From positions 1 through 22,794 of IMG/VR virus record IMGVR_UViG_3300032308_002155: a DNA stretch of 22,794 nt. The stretch is one strand, 5' to 3'. A program made the translations under genes and the position numbers. Position 1 is the stretch's first letter; the number at the start of each line of letters is the position of its first letter. The notes under the pieces were generated by a model. It did not search any database and was not told where the DNA came from. It saw nothing but the letters and a program-made list of their open reading frames with translations. Positions 8,178 to 16,793 of this stretch are shown here, piece after piece. This DNA comes from a virus.

Positions 8178-9698
8178 TTATTGTAATTTTTTAACGTATA
8201 AAGTTGTTGGGGTACTATTCGCGTCTGATGGGTACGCACTATTCGCACTTACATTCAGAAGTATGATAAAATATTCTGGTTGTGTTACATTTGAAATTAT
8301 CGATTGTCCAAGTATTAGTTGATCAGAAGTCAATGTAGCAGCTTTAAAATCAGATAATAATCTACTAATCGTAAATGGTCCATTAACAGCTGTTGATCTA
8401 GCTAATTTTACTAAAACATCAACGTTCCCGTACATATCAAAAAGGTGGACATGTGTTATAAATTCATATACTCCAGGTTCTTTAATATATATTCTGGTAG
8501 TATTAGTATTTCCAGGACCAACCAATTCAAATACATTGGTATTCGTATTAAAAAATGTTGTTCCCCATGGGATATTAACATCTGTATTGTTTGTAATATT
8601 AAAATACCCATTAAGCCAACCAACGCCGAAAGATGGTAATGTAACGATACCCGTTGCTCCAGTTGCACCATTTATTCCAATTGGGCCAGTTGCTCCAGTT
8701 GACCCTGTTTGCCCAATACCAGTTGCGCCGCTTGTTCCAGCTGGTCCCGTTGAACCAGTAGCCCCATTATTTCCAACAGGCCCCGTTGAACCTGTCGCAC
8801 CTGTCGCCCCTGTCGCCCCACCTGGACTTCCTTGTGGCCCTGTCGCGCCAGTTGCGCCGTTTGCACCATTTGTTCCAGCTGGTCCCGTTGAACCCGTAGC
8901 CCCATTATTTCCAACAGGTCCTGTTGAACCTGTCGCGCCACCTGGACTTCCTTGTGGTCCTGTCGCGCCAGTTGCGCCGTTTGCACCATTTGTTCCGGTT
9001 GGTCCCGTTGAACCCGTAGCCCCATTATTTCCGGTTGCTCCAGTTGGTCCGTTACTTGGGCCAGTAGCTCCAATTGGTCCCGTCGCGCCGGTGGCTCCAT
9101 TTGGACCTTGTGGCCCGATAGTTGAAGACATTTGAATAGGTGCTACTGAAGCATATTGTGGTATTAATTGCCATCCACGATCAGGACCAGTAAAAACTAA
9201 ATTAAAAGCAGATCCTTTTACATCGCATGTTAAATCGAAATTAAAACCTTCTATTTTATAATTGTTTCTCAATATTGATAAATTTTTTTCATCAAAAGTT
9301 TCCGAGAAATCAAATATTTCGATATTATCACCAATCGATGGGTCCGAAGGTAATGTAACAAAAAAACTACCAGTAATAGTATTAATAGCATATTTATTAC
9401 CAGCCGATAATAAAGTAGGTGTTTCTATTAACGTATATGCATTTACTAAATTTTCACCCTTTAAAAAAACACCAGAACCATTTACTGTCGGTCTAATTAT
9501 AAAATCTTTACCCCCATCTATTGTTTGGTTACCAGTTGTTTTTACAACAGTTGTTCTTAATTCTGATTCTATATTATTAACACGACCAGATAAAGCAACT
9601 GTCTGACCAATCTGTGTGAAATAATTCGCACCGTAACCAGATACTAAATCTTCAATATCGGGGTGTAACTGATATTTTCTGATTAAACTCTTAGCCAT
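8178..9698 (-). CDS. Collagen-like fibre with C1q-like C-terminal tip
   Basis: The domain order is clear. A short N-terminus ([19 protein letters not shown]) precedes one [12 protein letters not shown]...[14 protein letters not shown] repeat (54-82). A beta module follows (88-180) with [11 protein letters not shown] and a [10 protein letters not shown] end. Residues ~195-350 are Gly-X-Y collagen repeats rich in GAT/GPT/GST triplets, with a few interruptions. The last ~150 residues form a C1q/TNF-like beta domain ([20 protein letters not shown] ... [16 protein letters not shown]). Collagen followed by a C1q-like head is a classic trimeric adhesin layout. It sits one base downstream of the portal stop. 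The tip is closely related to that of the protein at 20007..21575, about 11 kb away. Host attachment is inferred. Confidence 0.88.
   Translation of the reverse strand: MAKSLIRKYQLHPDIEDLVSGYGANYFTQIGQTVALSGRVNNIESELRTTVVKTTGNQTIDGGKDFIIRPTVNGSGVFLKGENLVNAYTLIETPTLLSAGNKYAINTITGSFFVTLPSDPSIGDNIEIFDFSETFDEKNLSILRNNYKIEGFNFDLTCDVKGSAFNLVFTGPDRGWQLIPQYASVAPIQMSSTIGPQGPNGATGATGPIGATGPSNGPTGATGNNGATGSTGPTGTNGANGATGATGPQGSPGGATGSTGPVGNNGATGSTGPAGTNGANGATGATGPQGSPGGATGATGATGSTGPVGNNGATGSTGPAGTSGATGIGQTGSTGATGPIGINGATGATGIVTLPSFGVGWLNGYFNITNNTDVNIPWGTTFFNTNTNVFELVGPGNTNTTRIYIKEPGVYEFITHVHLFDMYGNVDVLVKLARSTAVNGPFTISRLLSDFKAATLTSDQLILGQSIISNVTQPEYFIILLNVSANSAYPSDANSTPTTLYVKKLQ
8821..9032 (-). repeat. 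120-bp tandem repeat in the collagen-like region
   Basis: Bases 8821-8912 recur at 8941-9032 with only about three differences, a period of 120 bases (40 residues, [20 protein letters not shown] and following). A degenerate partial copy precedes it near 8728-8796. The period is a multiple of three, so copy-number changes preserve the Gly-X-Y frame. Confidence 0.8.
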
Positions 9699-9699
9699 A

Positions 9700-11607
9700 T
9701 TATTCTAATTTACTATGATATAACAAAATTGCAGTTTTATAATCAAGGCCATATTCTTCTGCAATTTTATTAATCTCATCCATATTCGCATTAACTTGAA
9801 CCGGTTTATTGATGTAATCTTCTATTTTATTTAACCACTCTTTAGGAGGTTCATTGGTTGCGATTGTTTCGGCTACGGTTTGTATAATTTCTTTTTGTTC
9901 TTTACTTAATCTCTTACGATTATACTTTTCTTTTAAAGACAATTCTATGCCATCAATAAGACCATCGAATCTAACCAAGTTTTTAGCCACAAGATCTGCA
10001 TTAATTTGCGCTTTCGGTTCGGAAGCTTTTACAGCTGGAGTCGTTCGTGGAGCTTTTGTTGTTTGCGGGGTACCAGTCCCAGATGGCCTACCAGTCATTT
10101 CCTGTTCTTTGCCTTTATTAAGTAATGGTTGATAAAGACCATCTTCTTGTAATTTTTTAAAATCTTTTTGAGATTCTATACTTTCTTCTGGAAGTGGTAA
10201 GCGTCCAGTATCAATAGCCGTAATCCCTTCTTCTGGAGTAAGAACCCCAAGCTCAATTAGTCTAGAATAAGTACGTGTTAAATTTGCATCACTTTTGAAA
10301 TCAGCGTCTTTAAATCTAGGGGTCGGTAAATTTTTAAAACCAAGACTTTTCCCAATTTTTTTAACTTCTGGCATTAAGAATTCGTTTATAAATGTTTCTC
10401 TTGCATGTTTTAAACGTGATAAAAATACTTCTATTTTTGTATTTGTATTGGCATATTTTTCTTCTCCAAATAAAACGTTATTAAGACCATAACGAATATC
10501 ACGGTCTACAACTTCATATTTTTTAGGATCTAAAATATTGCTAATTTCTGGAATTATAAATTTAATATTTGTTGTATAATCAGTAACTAAAATACGACCA
10601 ACACTTTCATTTTCAAAGATTTTTCTTAATGTTCCGATTTGTTCTTTGGTAGGCATGCCGACTTCATCATTTCCCATTGTAACCAATAAGACTGCTTGCT
10701 GTATAGTACGGCTGATTGCCATGTCCATATTTTTAAGTTCTTGCTTCCAGTTAATATCTTCGAGAACTGGGAAGCCCATTGGAACGCTAAATGGTTCATA
10801 ATCTTGTTTTTTATAAAATACTGAAATGATTTTATCCCCGTTTAACTCAAAAACCATTTGTTGGTTAGGAACGGTCATTGCTGATTTATTTTGAATATCT
10901 TTAATATTAACAATTCTTTTCGCAAGTTCTTTATCTTGATCTGTTTCTGGGTTTGTAAGAATCTGCATTTCAAAATCATTTAAAACTTTAATATATTTAG
11001 GAGTTAGAAAGGATGTTGACCCAACAGCTTGTATGTCAGCAGGATTTAAAATAATATACCTCACGGGAATTTCTGCCGAGCTATTTTCTGCGCCCATGAT
11101 TTCCGAAATTACCCTCATATCTTGTTTAGTAAATTCTGCATGTATTTTATATAAGAAAACATTTCCACTACGGAAAAATTCTCTAAAAAACATATCCTGT
11201 AATTTCCATAAATTTACCCTTTGAGCCCAAATCTCAAAAAATTTACGAGATTGGTCATTACCGCCAGAAAAATAAATAGGAGAACAACTGAATTCTGTCA
11301 TTAAATCAATTGTATTTCTAAAAATAGAAAAATTGTAATAAGCTTTTTGGCATAAAATAATAGTATCTCTAACGCTTATATTAGAACCATACTTACCTTT
11401 GCCGCCGCCATAAATAAAAGGAATAACCCCGCCCTCAATATTTGCATATTTATCAGTTCTCGAAATAGAGGCGGCCCTATTTCTTCTTACAGATGTATTC
11501 ATTTCGCCACGACTAGCTTTTACCTCTATAGTGTCTTTTGACTTAATAGATCCTTCAATTACCTGCGGCTCTGGGAATTTAATATTTTTATTATTATTAT
11601 GCGCCAT
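9700..11607 (-). CDS. Portal protein
   Basis: The portal forms the dodecameric ring through which DNA is pumped and to which the tail attaches. The 635-residue length is right for a portal. After a disordered N-terminus comes the portal-type segment [16 protein letters not shown] (~59-75), then [40 protein letters not shown] (~134-153) and a helical stem-like centre. The C-terminal part has a low-complexity Pro/Thr linker ([18 protein letters not shown]) and a charged helical tail. It directly follows the large terminase, the usual gene order. It has no Shine-Dalgarno site, but an extended -10-like element lies just upstream. Identification rests on pattern recognition plus context. Confidence 0.87.
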   Translation of the reverse strand: MAHNNNKNIKFPEPQVIEGSIKSKDTIEVKASRGEMNTSVRRNRAASISRTDKYANIEGGVIPFIYGGGKGKYGSNISVRDTIILCQKAYYNFSIFRNTIDLMTEFSCSPIYFSGGNDQSRKFFEIWAQRVNLWKLQDMFFREFFRSGNVFLYKIHAEFTKQDMRVISEIMGAENSSAEIPVRYIILNPADIQAVGSTSFLTPKYIKVLNDFEMQILTNPETDQDKELAKRIVNIKDIQNKSAMTVPNQQMVFELNGDKIISVFYKKQDYEPFSVPMGFPVLEDINWKQELKNMDMAISRTIQQAVLLVTMGNDEVGMPTKEQIGTLRKIFENESVGRILVTDYTTNIKFIIPEISNILDPKKYEVVDRDIRYGLNNVLFGEEKYANTNTKIEVFLSRLKHARETFINEFLMPEVKKIGKSLGFKNLPTPRFKDADFKSDANLTRTYSRLIELGVLTPEEGITAIDTGRLPLPEESIESQKDFKKLQEDGLYQPLLNKGKEQEMTGRPSGTGTPQTTKAPRTTPAVKASEPKAQINADLVAKNLVRFDGLIDGIELSLKEKYNRKRLSKEQKEIIQTVAETIATNEPPKEWLNKIEDYINKPVQVNANMDEINKIAEEYGLDYKTAILLYHSKLE

Positions 11608-11612
11608 AAACT

Positions 11613-11621
11613 ATTATAACA
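11613..11621 (-). promoter_or_regulatory. Extended -10-like element (TGTTATAAT) before the portal gene
   Basis: The 42-base terminase-portal gap reads TGTTATAAT on the minus strand, a perfect extended -10 (TG-N-TATAAT). I see no good -35. A start 6-7 bases downstream would fall at the portal ATG (11607), giving a leaderless or nearly leaderless transcript. A stretch GTGTAATAG, resembling the GTGTAAATA box, lies at 11624-11632 (minus). Confidence 0.35.
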
Positions 11622-11649
11622 GTCTATTACACTAAAATCTGATATTTTA

Positions 11650-13554
11650 TTAGATTAATTCTGCAACAAACTCCGTATTCTTTTTTGCAAAATTTTCTGG
11701 AGCCATTATATCAAAATAAGCTTTAACGCCCCAGTTTCCAAGCATAAGAGTTGTATAATTATCTTTTCTAGCCCTGTTTATACTTGTAGATTTTCTTAAA
11801 TGCGACGGTAAATCAAAACTCTGGGTACCCCTAGATGTTGTGGTTACTTCAACATTGGCGCACTGATCTTTTGTATCTTGAACAATGAAATCTTGCTGCT
11901 CTATAAATTCTCTCACAGTTAATTTTTTAGTCTCAAATTCATTATCAGCTTTATCTCCAATACCTCTTGGGTAAATATATTCCATAGGAAGATTCATTGT
12001 AAAAATATTTTCTAAGATATCGGGGTGGTTGCTCGCGCGCGAGGCAAACCATATTTTTTTATGATCAATACAGGTTTGTAAATAAGAGTTTGCGCGGCCC
12101 AAGAAAAAACTAGTAAAATATTGTTTAATACATATATTACCAAAATCTTTATTATATTGGCGAGCGCAATCTTTCAACATCTTTGTGTAATCCTCATTTT
12201 CTTTATCAGAATCAAAATCTACAAACCCAATTTTACGATTCATGTCTTTAAAAAATTGAGAGTTATTAACCGCATCTATAAATGTGTCAGCACCAGCATG
12301 GTCGATTACAATCAGGGCGATATTAAAGTTTTTATATAAATAATAGAAATATTTTATATGATCTTGTAAAGATGATCCAGCTGCTTGGTAACCATGAACT
12401 AAAACGCCCTGCTTCTTTTCTTCATCAATCTCAATAACACTCATAGCAAAATAGTCAGCCCCTTTCGAAGAAGAAAAATTTGGGTCAATAGATATAATAT
12501 ATTTTTTATCACTATCTCCAATTACTTTAGTGGTTGGGTATTCACCATCTGGGATAGTACAGTCATGCATTTTTTTAGGTGAGAAATAACTATCTCCGCC
12601 ATCAATAAAACGGGCGCAATATTCACGAAGAAACGAATGATGTGAACTTCCACCACTTTTAGCAACTTGAATCGCACCTTGATCTACCATGTGTTGAGGC
12701 AGGGCTTCATAACTTAATTGAGAAATAAAATATGTCCCAGGTAATTCCCCCTCTTTAGACTCTTGTTCTTCTGGGTGCTCTACTAAGTGTGACCATTGTT
12801 GATACACACGGAATAGATGTTCGAAAGTATAACTTGCCGAACTTAAACATAACATTTGTGATGTGTTTTCAAATATATGCCTATTATCTGGATGCAATAA
12901 CCCCTTTTTTATTAGTTCTTCTTCTAATTTTCTAATACGAATACGTTCACCCACATCTCTTGGTGAACTCAAGAATGGAATAAGAACATTATCAATAATA
13001 TCTGGAGGTAAAAGTAAAAACTCGTCCAAGATAAGTACGTTAGCACGGATACCACGAATTTTTTCTCCAGTTAATGGGATAGCCGTAATACTACCGCCAT
13101 TAATTTGCCATTCATATTGGTCATTTCGCTTGCTTTTTAAACCGAAACATTGCCGCGCTAAAGCTGCGCCTGGAGACATTAAAAATTTTTCAATTTCATT
13201 AAAAACACGACGACTAGTACGAAAGTTAATAGACGCAATAAGTATTTTAGTTCCAGGCTCTAACATGCATTTAAGAATGCAATAGATTGCAGCGCAAAAG
13301 CTTTTCGCGCCGCCACGCCCCCAAACTAACATGCAGTAATTTCTATTAAAAAAAGAATTAAGTGTTAATTCTTGATAAGCTTCTAATGTTAAGCCCATTG
13401 ATAATTCCGTAGTAAAACCAAGATTATATCTTAGAAATTTAGCAAGGCTAACCCTTGCTTCTACGTCGGTTAAATCGCCCTTTAAATCAAGCAATTCTTT
13501 ATTAACGTTAGCTAATGGTTTAGATTTTTTTTGATTTCCAACTATAAGTGCCAT
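11650..13554 (-). CDS. Terminase large subunit (ATPase and nuclease)
   Basis: This is the DNA packaging motor, which powers translocation into the prohead and cuts the concatemer. All expected elements are visible in 634 residues. Walker A-like WGRGGAKS is at 78-85, Walker B VLILDE at 173-178, and a coupling motif LCLSSAS at ~235-241. The RNase H-fold nuclease shows acidic residues in YIISIDPN (D357), ALIVIDHAGAD (D418) and a late Asp near D598 (RKDNYTTLMLGNWG). The start overlaps the upstream ERCC4 nuclease gene by 13 bases, and the portal gene follows after 42 bases. The protein appears intact, with no inteins or frameshifts. Confidence 0.93.
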   Translation of the reverse strand: MALIVGNQKKSKPLANVNKELLDLKGDLTDVEARVSLAKFLRYNLGFTTELSMGLTLEAYQELTLNSFFNRNYCMLVWGRGGAKSFCAAIYCILKCMLEPGTKILIASINFRTSRRVFNEIEKFLMSPGAALARQCFGLKSKRNDQYEWQINGGSITAIPLTGEKIRGIRANVLILDEFLLLPPDIIDNVLIPFLSSPRDVGERIRIRKLEEELIKKGLLHPDNRHIFENTSQMLCLSSASYTFEHLFRVYQQWSHLVEHPEEQESKEGELPGTYFISQLSYEALPQHMVDQGAIQVAKSGGSSHHSFLREYCARFIDGGDSYFSPKKMHDCTIPDGEYPTTKVIGDSDKKYIISIDPNFSSSKGADYFAMSVIEIDEEKKQGVLVHGYQAAGSSLQDHIKYFYYLYKNFNIALIVIDHAGADTFIDAVNNSQFFKDMNRKIGFVDFDSDKENEDYTKMLKDCARQYNKDFGNICIKQYFTSFFLGRANSYLQTCIDHKKIWFASRASNHPDILENIFTMNLPMEYIYPRGIGDKADNEFETKKLTVREFIEQQDFIVQDTKDQCANVEVTTTSRGTQSFDLPSHLRKSTSINRARKDNYTTLMLGNWGVKAYFDIMAPENFAKKNTEFVAELI

Positions 13555-14474
13555 ATCGTATCAAAATAATATTGCAAATCAAATTTACAAGCTTCTTCAT
13601 TCATTGCTAAAAGATGTAGAGTTTTAATTTTAGCATCTTCACGATCATCACAAAAAACAAATTGTAAATTATCATATTGACGTAATAATTTTCTCATATT
13701 ATGAGCAATAAATTCACCAGAAGCTTTACCGAATTTTTGTTTTTGATACATCATGTTATTAAGTGTTGACTCGACAACAACGACAATGTATCCTTCTAAT
13801 TTTTTAGCTTTTTGAATTTCACGCTCAAATCTTTCACGCCCACCACTTAATGTTCCATATAAATCACTTAAACTTTTACGCTCAACTGCTAATTTATTAT
13901 TAGGATGTAGCGAATAATCTCCATACTCTAATTTAGATTCTATTAAAGTATGACCCTCGAAATGAAATGGCTTTTGTTCCCGACTATCTACAATAATTTG
14001 TGGAATGGGCGTAAATGAGATCTCTTCTGGAATTTGATAATTAAACCTGGAACGCAATCCATGTTTTTGATACAAATTCTTGTAACCCATTCCAGAAAAA
14101 GCTTCCATAGTACTAACGGGTAATAAACAATTAATACTCTGGCACTCAACTTGACCTGGGGCTACATCAATACTTTTTAAGTCACAATATTGCCCTAATT
14201 TACTTTTAAAATAATCGGCGCATTCTTCTTGAGAAAGAGTCTTTAACCAGTTTTTATAGTTTTTCTTATCTACAAAATCACAGGTAATATATTGATCAAA
14301 TGATTTATACTCTAATTTTGTACCATTAAAACGGTCAATACGCTTCCAATAAGTTTCAAAATAAGTCTTACAGGAAAGCTTGTGGTAATATCTTAAATGT
14401 TTTTGAAGTTCAGCAAAATAATTAAATTCTTCGCCACAAACTTTACATTTTAAATATATTTTGTTCTTATTCAT
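13542..14474 (-). CDS. ERCC4/XPF-type nuclease with N-terminal C2H2 zinc finger
   Basis: Residues 10-31 form a zinc finger, C10-x2-C13-x12-H26-x4-H31. A middle section of unknown fold follows (35-155). Residues ~158-275 carry an XPF/Mus81-type nuclease core: VDSREQKPF (D163, R165, E166), YGDYSL (184-189) and the signature ERKSLSD (198-204, ERKxxxD), then GRERFEREIQKAKKL and the buried strand YIVVVVES. All catalytic positions are present, so it should cut branched or flapped DNA. It lies between a candidate small terminase and the large terminase, overlapping the latter by 13 bases. A role in clearing junctions before packaging, analogous to T4 endonuclease VII, is an inference; recombination or host DNA attack are alternatives. 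Confidence 0.87.
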   Translation of the reverse strand: MNKNKIYLKCKVCGEEFNYFAELQKHLRYYHKLSCKTYFETYWKRIDRFNGTKLEYKSFDQYITCDFVDKKNYKNWLKTLSQEECADYFKSKLGQYCDLKSIDVAPGQVECQSINCLLPVSTMEAFSGMGYKNLYQKHGLRSRFNYQIPEEISFTPIPQIIVDSREQKPFHFEGHTLIESKLEYGDYSLHPNNKLAVERKSLSDLYGTLSGGRERFEREIQKAKKLEGYIVVVVESTLNNMMYQKQKFGKASGEFIAHNMRKLLRQYDNLQFVFCDDREDAKIKTLHLLAMNEEACKFDLQYYFDTIWHL

Positions 14475-14485
14475 AATATATTATA

Positions 14486-15598
14486 TTAACTATGAACCAT
14501 TTCATCTATATCAATTCCACGAATTACCGCTTTTAACTCGTCCATTGATGATAAGCGTTTAGCTTCTTCTTGCAGGTTTTGTTTTTGAGCTTCTGCGAGG
14601 TGAATAATACTTTTACGACGTTCTTCGTCTTTCCACGCTTGTACTAAATTAAGAATGCTAGCGTTCTCTTCTTTACGCTCCTGTATTTTTTTAGATCGAT
14701 CATCTACAAGTGATTTATATAATTTATTTTGTCTATTACGGCATTGGTTGTATTCGGTTTGTAAGCTACTAATTGCCTCATTAAGACTCATTTTAATATT
14801 GCGACCATCGTCTTCTTCCGATGCCTGTCTCAATAATTGACGCAAGTCTTCAACCTGTTGTAAAATACTTGAAGCCGTAACTGTCTCAGTGCATAGGGTT
14901 ATAAATTGATCTAACTCTTCTTGTGTTAAGTCTTCCTTGTCATATGTATAACGAATAAAAGCATCCTCAAATAATTTTCTATCGTCTTCACGACGATAGG
15001 TATTAATTTGATAACAGAAACTAAAAGTATTCAAATATCTTTGCAGCATTTCAACCTGTTTAGTCTGAACGGCTTTTAATTTCTTATCCTCCCACCCCAA
15101 GTTAAGATATTTATTAACTCGGTATAATGTTTGGTCCATACGGCGCGGCGGAAAGTATTCACCCAGAGAGGTTGGGGTCGTGACTTCGGATTCTTTGGGA
15201 ACATAAGTCGTCATGTCCAAAAAAGTAGGGTCTGCCTTTTGCAGTTTGTTAACGTATTTGTTAATTTCGCGCGATTCGAGACTCAGATGGGTTAAAGTAT
15301 TATTTTTAAATAAAATTTTTGCCATATCTAAGTAGTGTTGATTTTTATAATTATTTTTTATAAATTCTTCTTGATCTTTTGTTAATGAAACGCGATCCCT
15401 TTGAAAAACTGAACGATTTTTATATTCAATATTATTATCTAATAAATATTGTTTTAAAATCCGCCCCTCTTTACTACGACTATCAATATTTTCATTATTA
15501 TAAGTGCAAGCAGTAATCTCAGTGAGGGTAGCTTCAGGATTTTTTTGCAAAAATTCTTTTAATCTATTTTGCTGTTCTAATGTAAGAATATCTTCCAC
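14486..15598 (-). CDS. Helical DNA-binding-like protein, candidate small terminase (unproven)
   Basis: I do not recognise a family with confidence. The 370 residues are almost wholly helical and charged. The N-terminal ~130 residues show two helix-turn-helix-like stretches (LTLEQQNRLKEFLQKNPEA; LTKDQEEFIKNNY followed by a MAKILF helix), and a long coiled-coil-prone region lies at ~235-350. Translation starts at GTG, fixed by a perfect AAGGAGGT six bases upstream and by the TAGTG overlap with the sigma-like gene. Its position, one nuclease gene ahead of the large terminase, makes a small terminase (DNA recognition) role plausible. At 370 residues it is longer than most small terminases, so a scaffold-like or transcription-related function remains possible. 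Confidence 0.7.
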   Translation of the reverse strand: MEDILTLEQQNRLKEFLQKNPEATLTEITACTYNNENIDSRSKEGRILKQYLLDNNIEYKNRSVFQRDRVSLTKDQEEFIKNNYKNQHYLDMAKILFKNNTLTHLSLESREINKYVNKLQKADPTFLDMTTYVPKESEVTTPTSLGEYFPPRRMDQTLYRVNKYLNLGWEDKKLKAVQTKQVEMLQRYLNTFSFCYQINTYRREDDRKLFEDAFIRYTYDKEDLTQEELDQFITLCTETVTASSILQQVEDLRQLLRQASEEDDGRNIKMSLNEAISSLQTEYNQCRNRQNKLYKSLVDDRSKKIQERKEENASILNLVQAWKDEERRKSIIHLAEAQKQNLQEEAKRLSSMDELKAVIRGIDIDEMVHS

Positions 15599-16302
15599 TA
15601 TACAACCTCCTTAACTACTTCGCGTGCTTTTTGTAAAATTTTAGATTTAATTTTTCCAATTTGTCTATAGGCCGGACGACCTTCTTTCAAACTAAGTTTA
15701 TAACCCATTTTTTTTGCGACATCGGCTTCATCTAAATGTTGTAAAAACATCAAATCATAAACCTTCCATTCAATATTTGTTAAATATTTTTTCATAATTT
15801 CATGAAATAAAGGCATTATATTTTGTATATCAATAGCATTTTCTGTATCGTGTAAAACATTCTCCAAAGTCGTTTCTGGGTTATCATGATTTGGACTATG
15901 GATACTTAAAGGAAATTTAACATCATACGCAGATTTCTTACTTTTTTCCCACTTCTTATAATCTTTACAAGAATTATTTTGCGAGCCATATACTGAACAA
16001 CCATAATCCCCAGTATTAAATGGACATTTTAAACAAGGTCTTGAAAAATTAGAATAATGATTTCTTAACATGTTAGTCATCTGATGATTAATGACTTGGT
16101 TTAACCAGGGGCGCATTGGGCGAGTTGGATCCCATTTTTCCCATTTTTTGTAAATATGTAGTCTCAGTCTTTGCGCTATATCTTCAAAATCCATCCATGC
16201 GATTGCGGTAAGATGCCAACGATGTTTACGTTTCTGGATTTCCGAATCAATAATTTCTATCGACTCTTCGAATGTCGGCCTAGCAATTTTTTTACGAGGC
16301 AT
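15598..16302 (-). CDS. Phage sigma-factor-like protein with four-cysteine insert
   Basis: Sigma factors direct RNA polymerase to promoters. Residues ~37-86 resemble sigma region 2: MDFEDIAQRLRLHIYKKW, then WDPTRPMRPWLNQVINHQ and MLRNHYSNF. A putative zinc site follows directly with C90-x2-C93-x8-C102-x9-C112. The C-terminal 65 residues look like region 4, with WKVYDLMFLQHLDEADVAKK as a helix-turn-helix core. The size (234 residues) is near that of short phage sigma factors such as T4 gp55 (185). It lies three bases after a zinc-ribbon gene and overlaps the next gene as TAGTG, at the head of the packaging/structural cluster. A late-gene sigma is the best guess; the partner polymerase would be the host's. 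Sigma assignment is fairly sure, the late role is inferred. Confidence 0.8.
   Translation of the reverse strand: MPRKKIARPTFEESIEIIDSEIQKRKHRWHLTAIAWMDFEDIAQRLRLHIYKKWEKWDPTRPMRPWLNQVINHQMTNMLRNHYSNFSRPCLKCPFNTGDYGCSVYGSQNNSCKDYKKWEKSKKSAYDVKFPLSIHSPNHDNPETTLENVLHDTENAIDIQNIMPLFHEIMKKYLTNIEWKVYDLMFLQHLDEADVAKKMGYKLSLKEGRPAYRQIGKIKSKILQKAREVVKEVV
15605..15612 (-). promoter_or_regulatory. Strong Shine-Dalgarno AAGGAGGT
   Basis: The minus strand reads AAGGAGGT, then TGTATA, then GTG at 15598. It settles the non-ATG start of the 370-residue gene and lies inside the 3' end of the sigma-like gene. It is the best ribosome-binding site in the window. Confidence 0.8.
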
Positions 16303-16305
16303 GGT

Positions 16306-16707
16306 TTATTTGGATCTTAAAGAGCCAGCTTCGGACTGGAATTCTTGTAAAATTTCTTGTGTTGATTTCGAAGTATTTGATTTTTCAATAGAGGGCTCAA
16401 TTAATTCTTGTGGATTATCTATTAGGTCGCCAAATGATTCACCTTTATTTTTATAAATATTTAACTTATATTTTGCTTTAACTTGCTTAAAATTAATATG
16501 CTCTTCTTGAACGTTTTCGACCTCTTCTTCTCTAACCGAGTTTATATTTCTTTTTAATTTTAATTCATTTAAAAATTTATTTCCTTGTTCTACGGCTTGC
16601 GGGGAAGCTAATTTGTTTGCGAACGATTGTCCACAAAAAGCACAAAAGCTTGGTATTTCAAAAGTATACTGTGTGGTTTTACCACATTTTGAGCAAAAAT
16701 ATTTCAT
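16306..16707 (-). CDS. Zinc-ribbon protein
   Basis: The N-terminus holds a compact zinc ribbon, C5-x2-C8-x13-C22-x2-C25 (FCSKCGKTT ... FCAFCGQSF). The remaining ~105 residues are polar, acidic and probably largely disordered or helical. The family is not otherwise recognised. It is the first gene of the long minus-strand cluster and ends three bases before the sigma-like gene. Co-transcription with a sigma factor that also has a four-Cys insert suggests an accessory transcription role, but a generic nucleic-acid-binding function is equally possible. There is no Shine-Dalgarno site. A GTGTAAACG sequence, related to the GTGTAAATA box, lies 16 bases upstream of the ATG. Confidence 0.72.
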   Translation of the reverse strand: MKYFCSKCGKTTQYTFEIPSFCAFCGQSFANKLASPQAVEQGNKFLNELKLKRNINSVREEEVENVQEEHINFKQVKAKYKLNIYKNKGESFGDLIDNPQELIEPSIEKSNTSKSTQEILQEFQSEAGSLRSK

Positions 16708-16793
16708 ACACTAGTATCTTATACGTTTACACAAAAAAATTCTAAAATCTCTTCTATTAACTTTTTATAAAATATATGTGTAAATAACCATTG
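16708..16793. promoter_or_regulatory. Divergent promoter region with GTGTAAATA-type boxes
   Basis: This 86-base AT-rich region separates the zinc-ribbon gene (minus) from the HEYCH peptidase gene (plus). On the plus strand GTGTAAATA is at 16778-16786, seven bases before ATG 16794. On the minus strand the related GTGTAAACG is at 16724-16732, 16 bases before ATG 16707. The region must drive both directions; a TATAAAATA sequence also occurs at 16766-16774 (plus). No terminator hairpin is apparent. Confidence 0.45.

Noticed and set aside
8672-9100. Gln/Arg/Leu-rich minus-strand frame overlapping the collagen region
   Set aside because: It is a frame-shifted reading of the same repeats. The repeat units are multiples of three, so any frame without a stop stays open.
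8536-9135. Long Pro-rich open frame on the plus strand over the collagen region
   Set aside because: It is the antisense image of Gly-X-Y repeats (Gly codons read as Pro/Ala/Val); the minus-strand frame has intact flanking domains.
16791-16793. TTG as the start of the HEYCH peptidase
   Set aside because: ATG follows immediately in frame and neither has a Shine-Dalgarno site; ATG is more likely.
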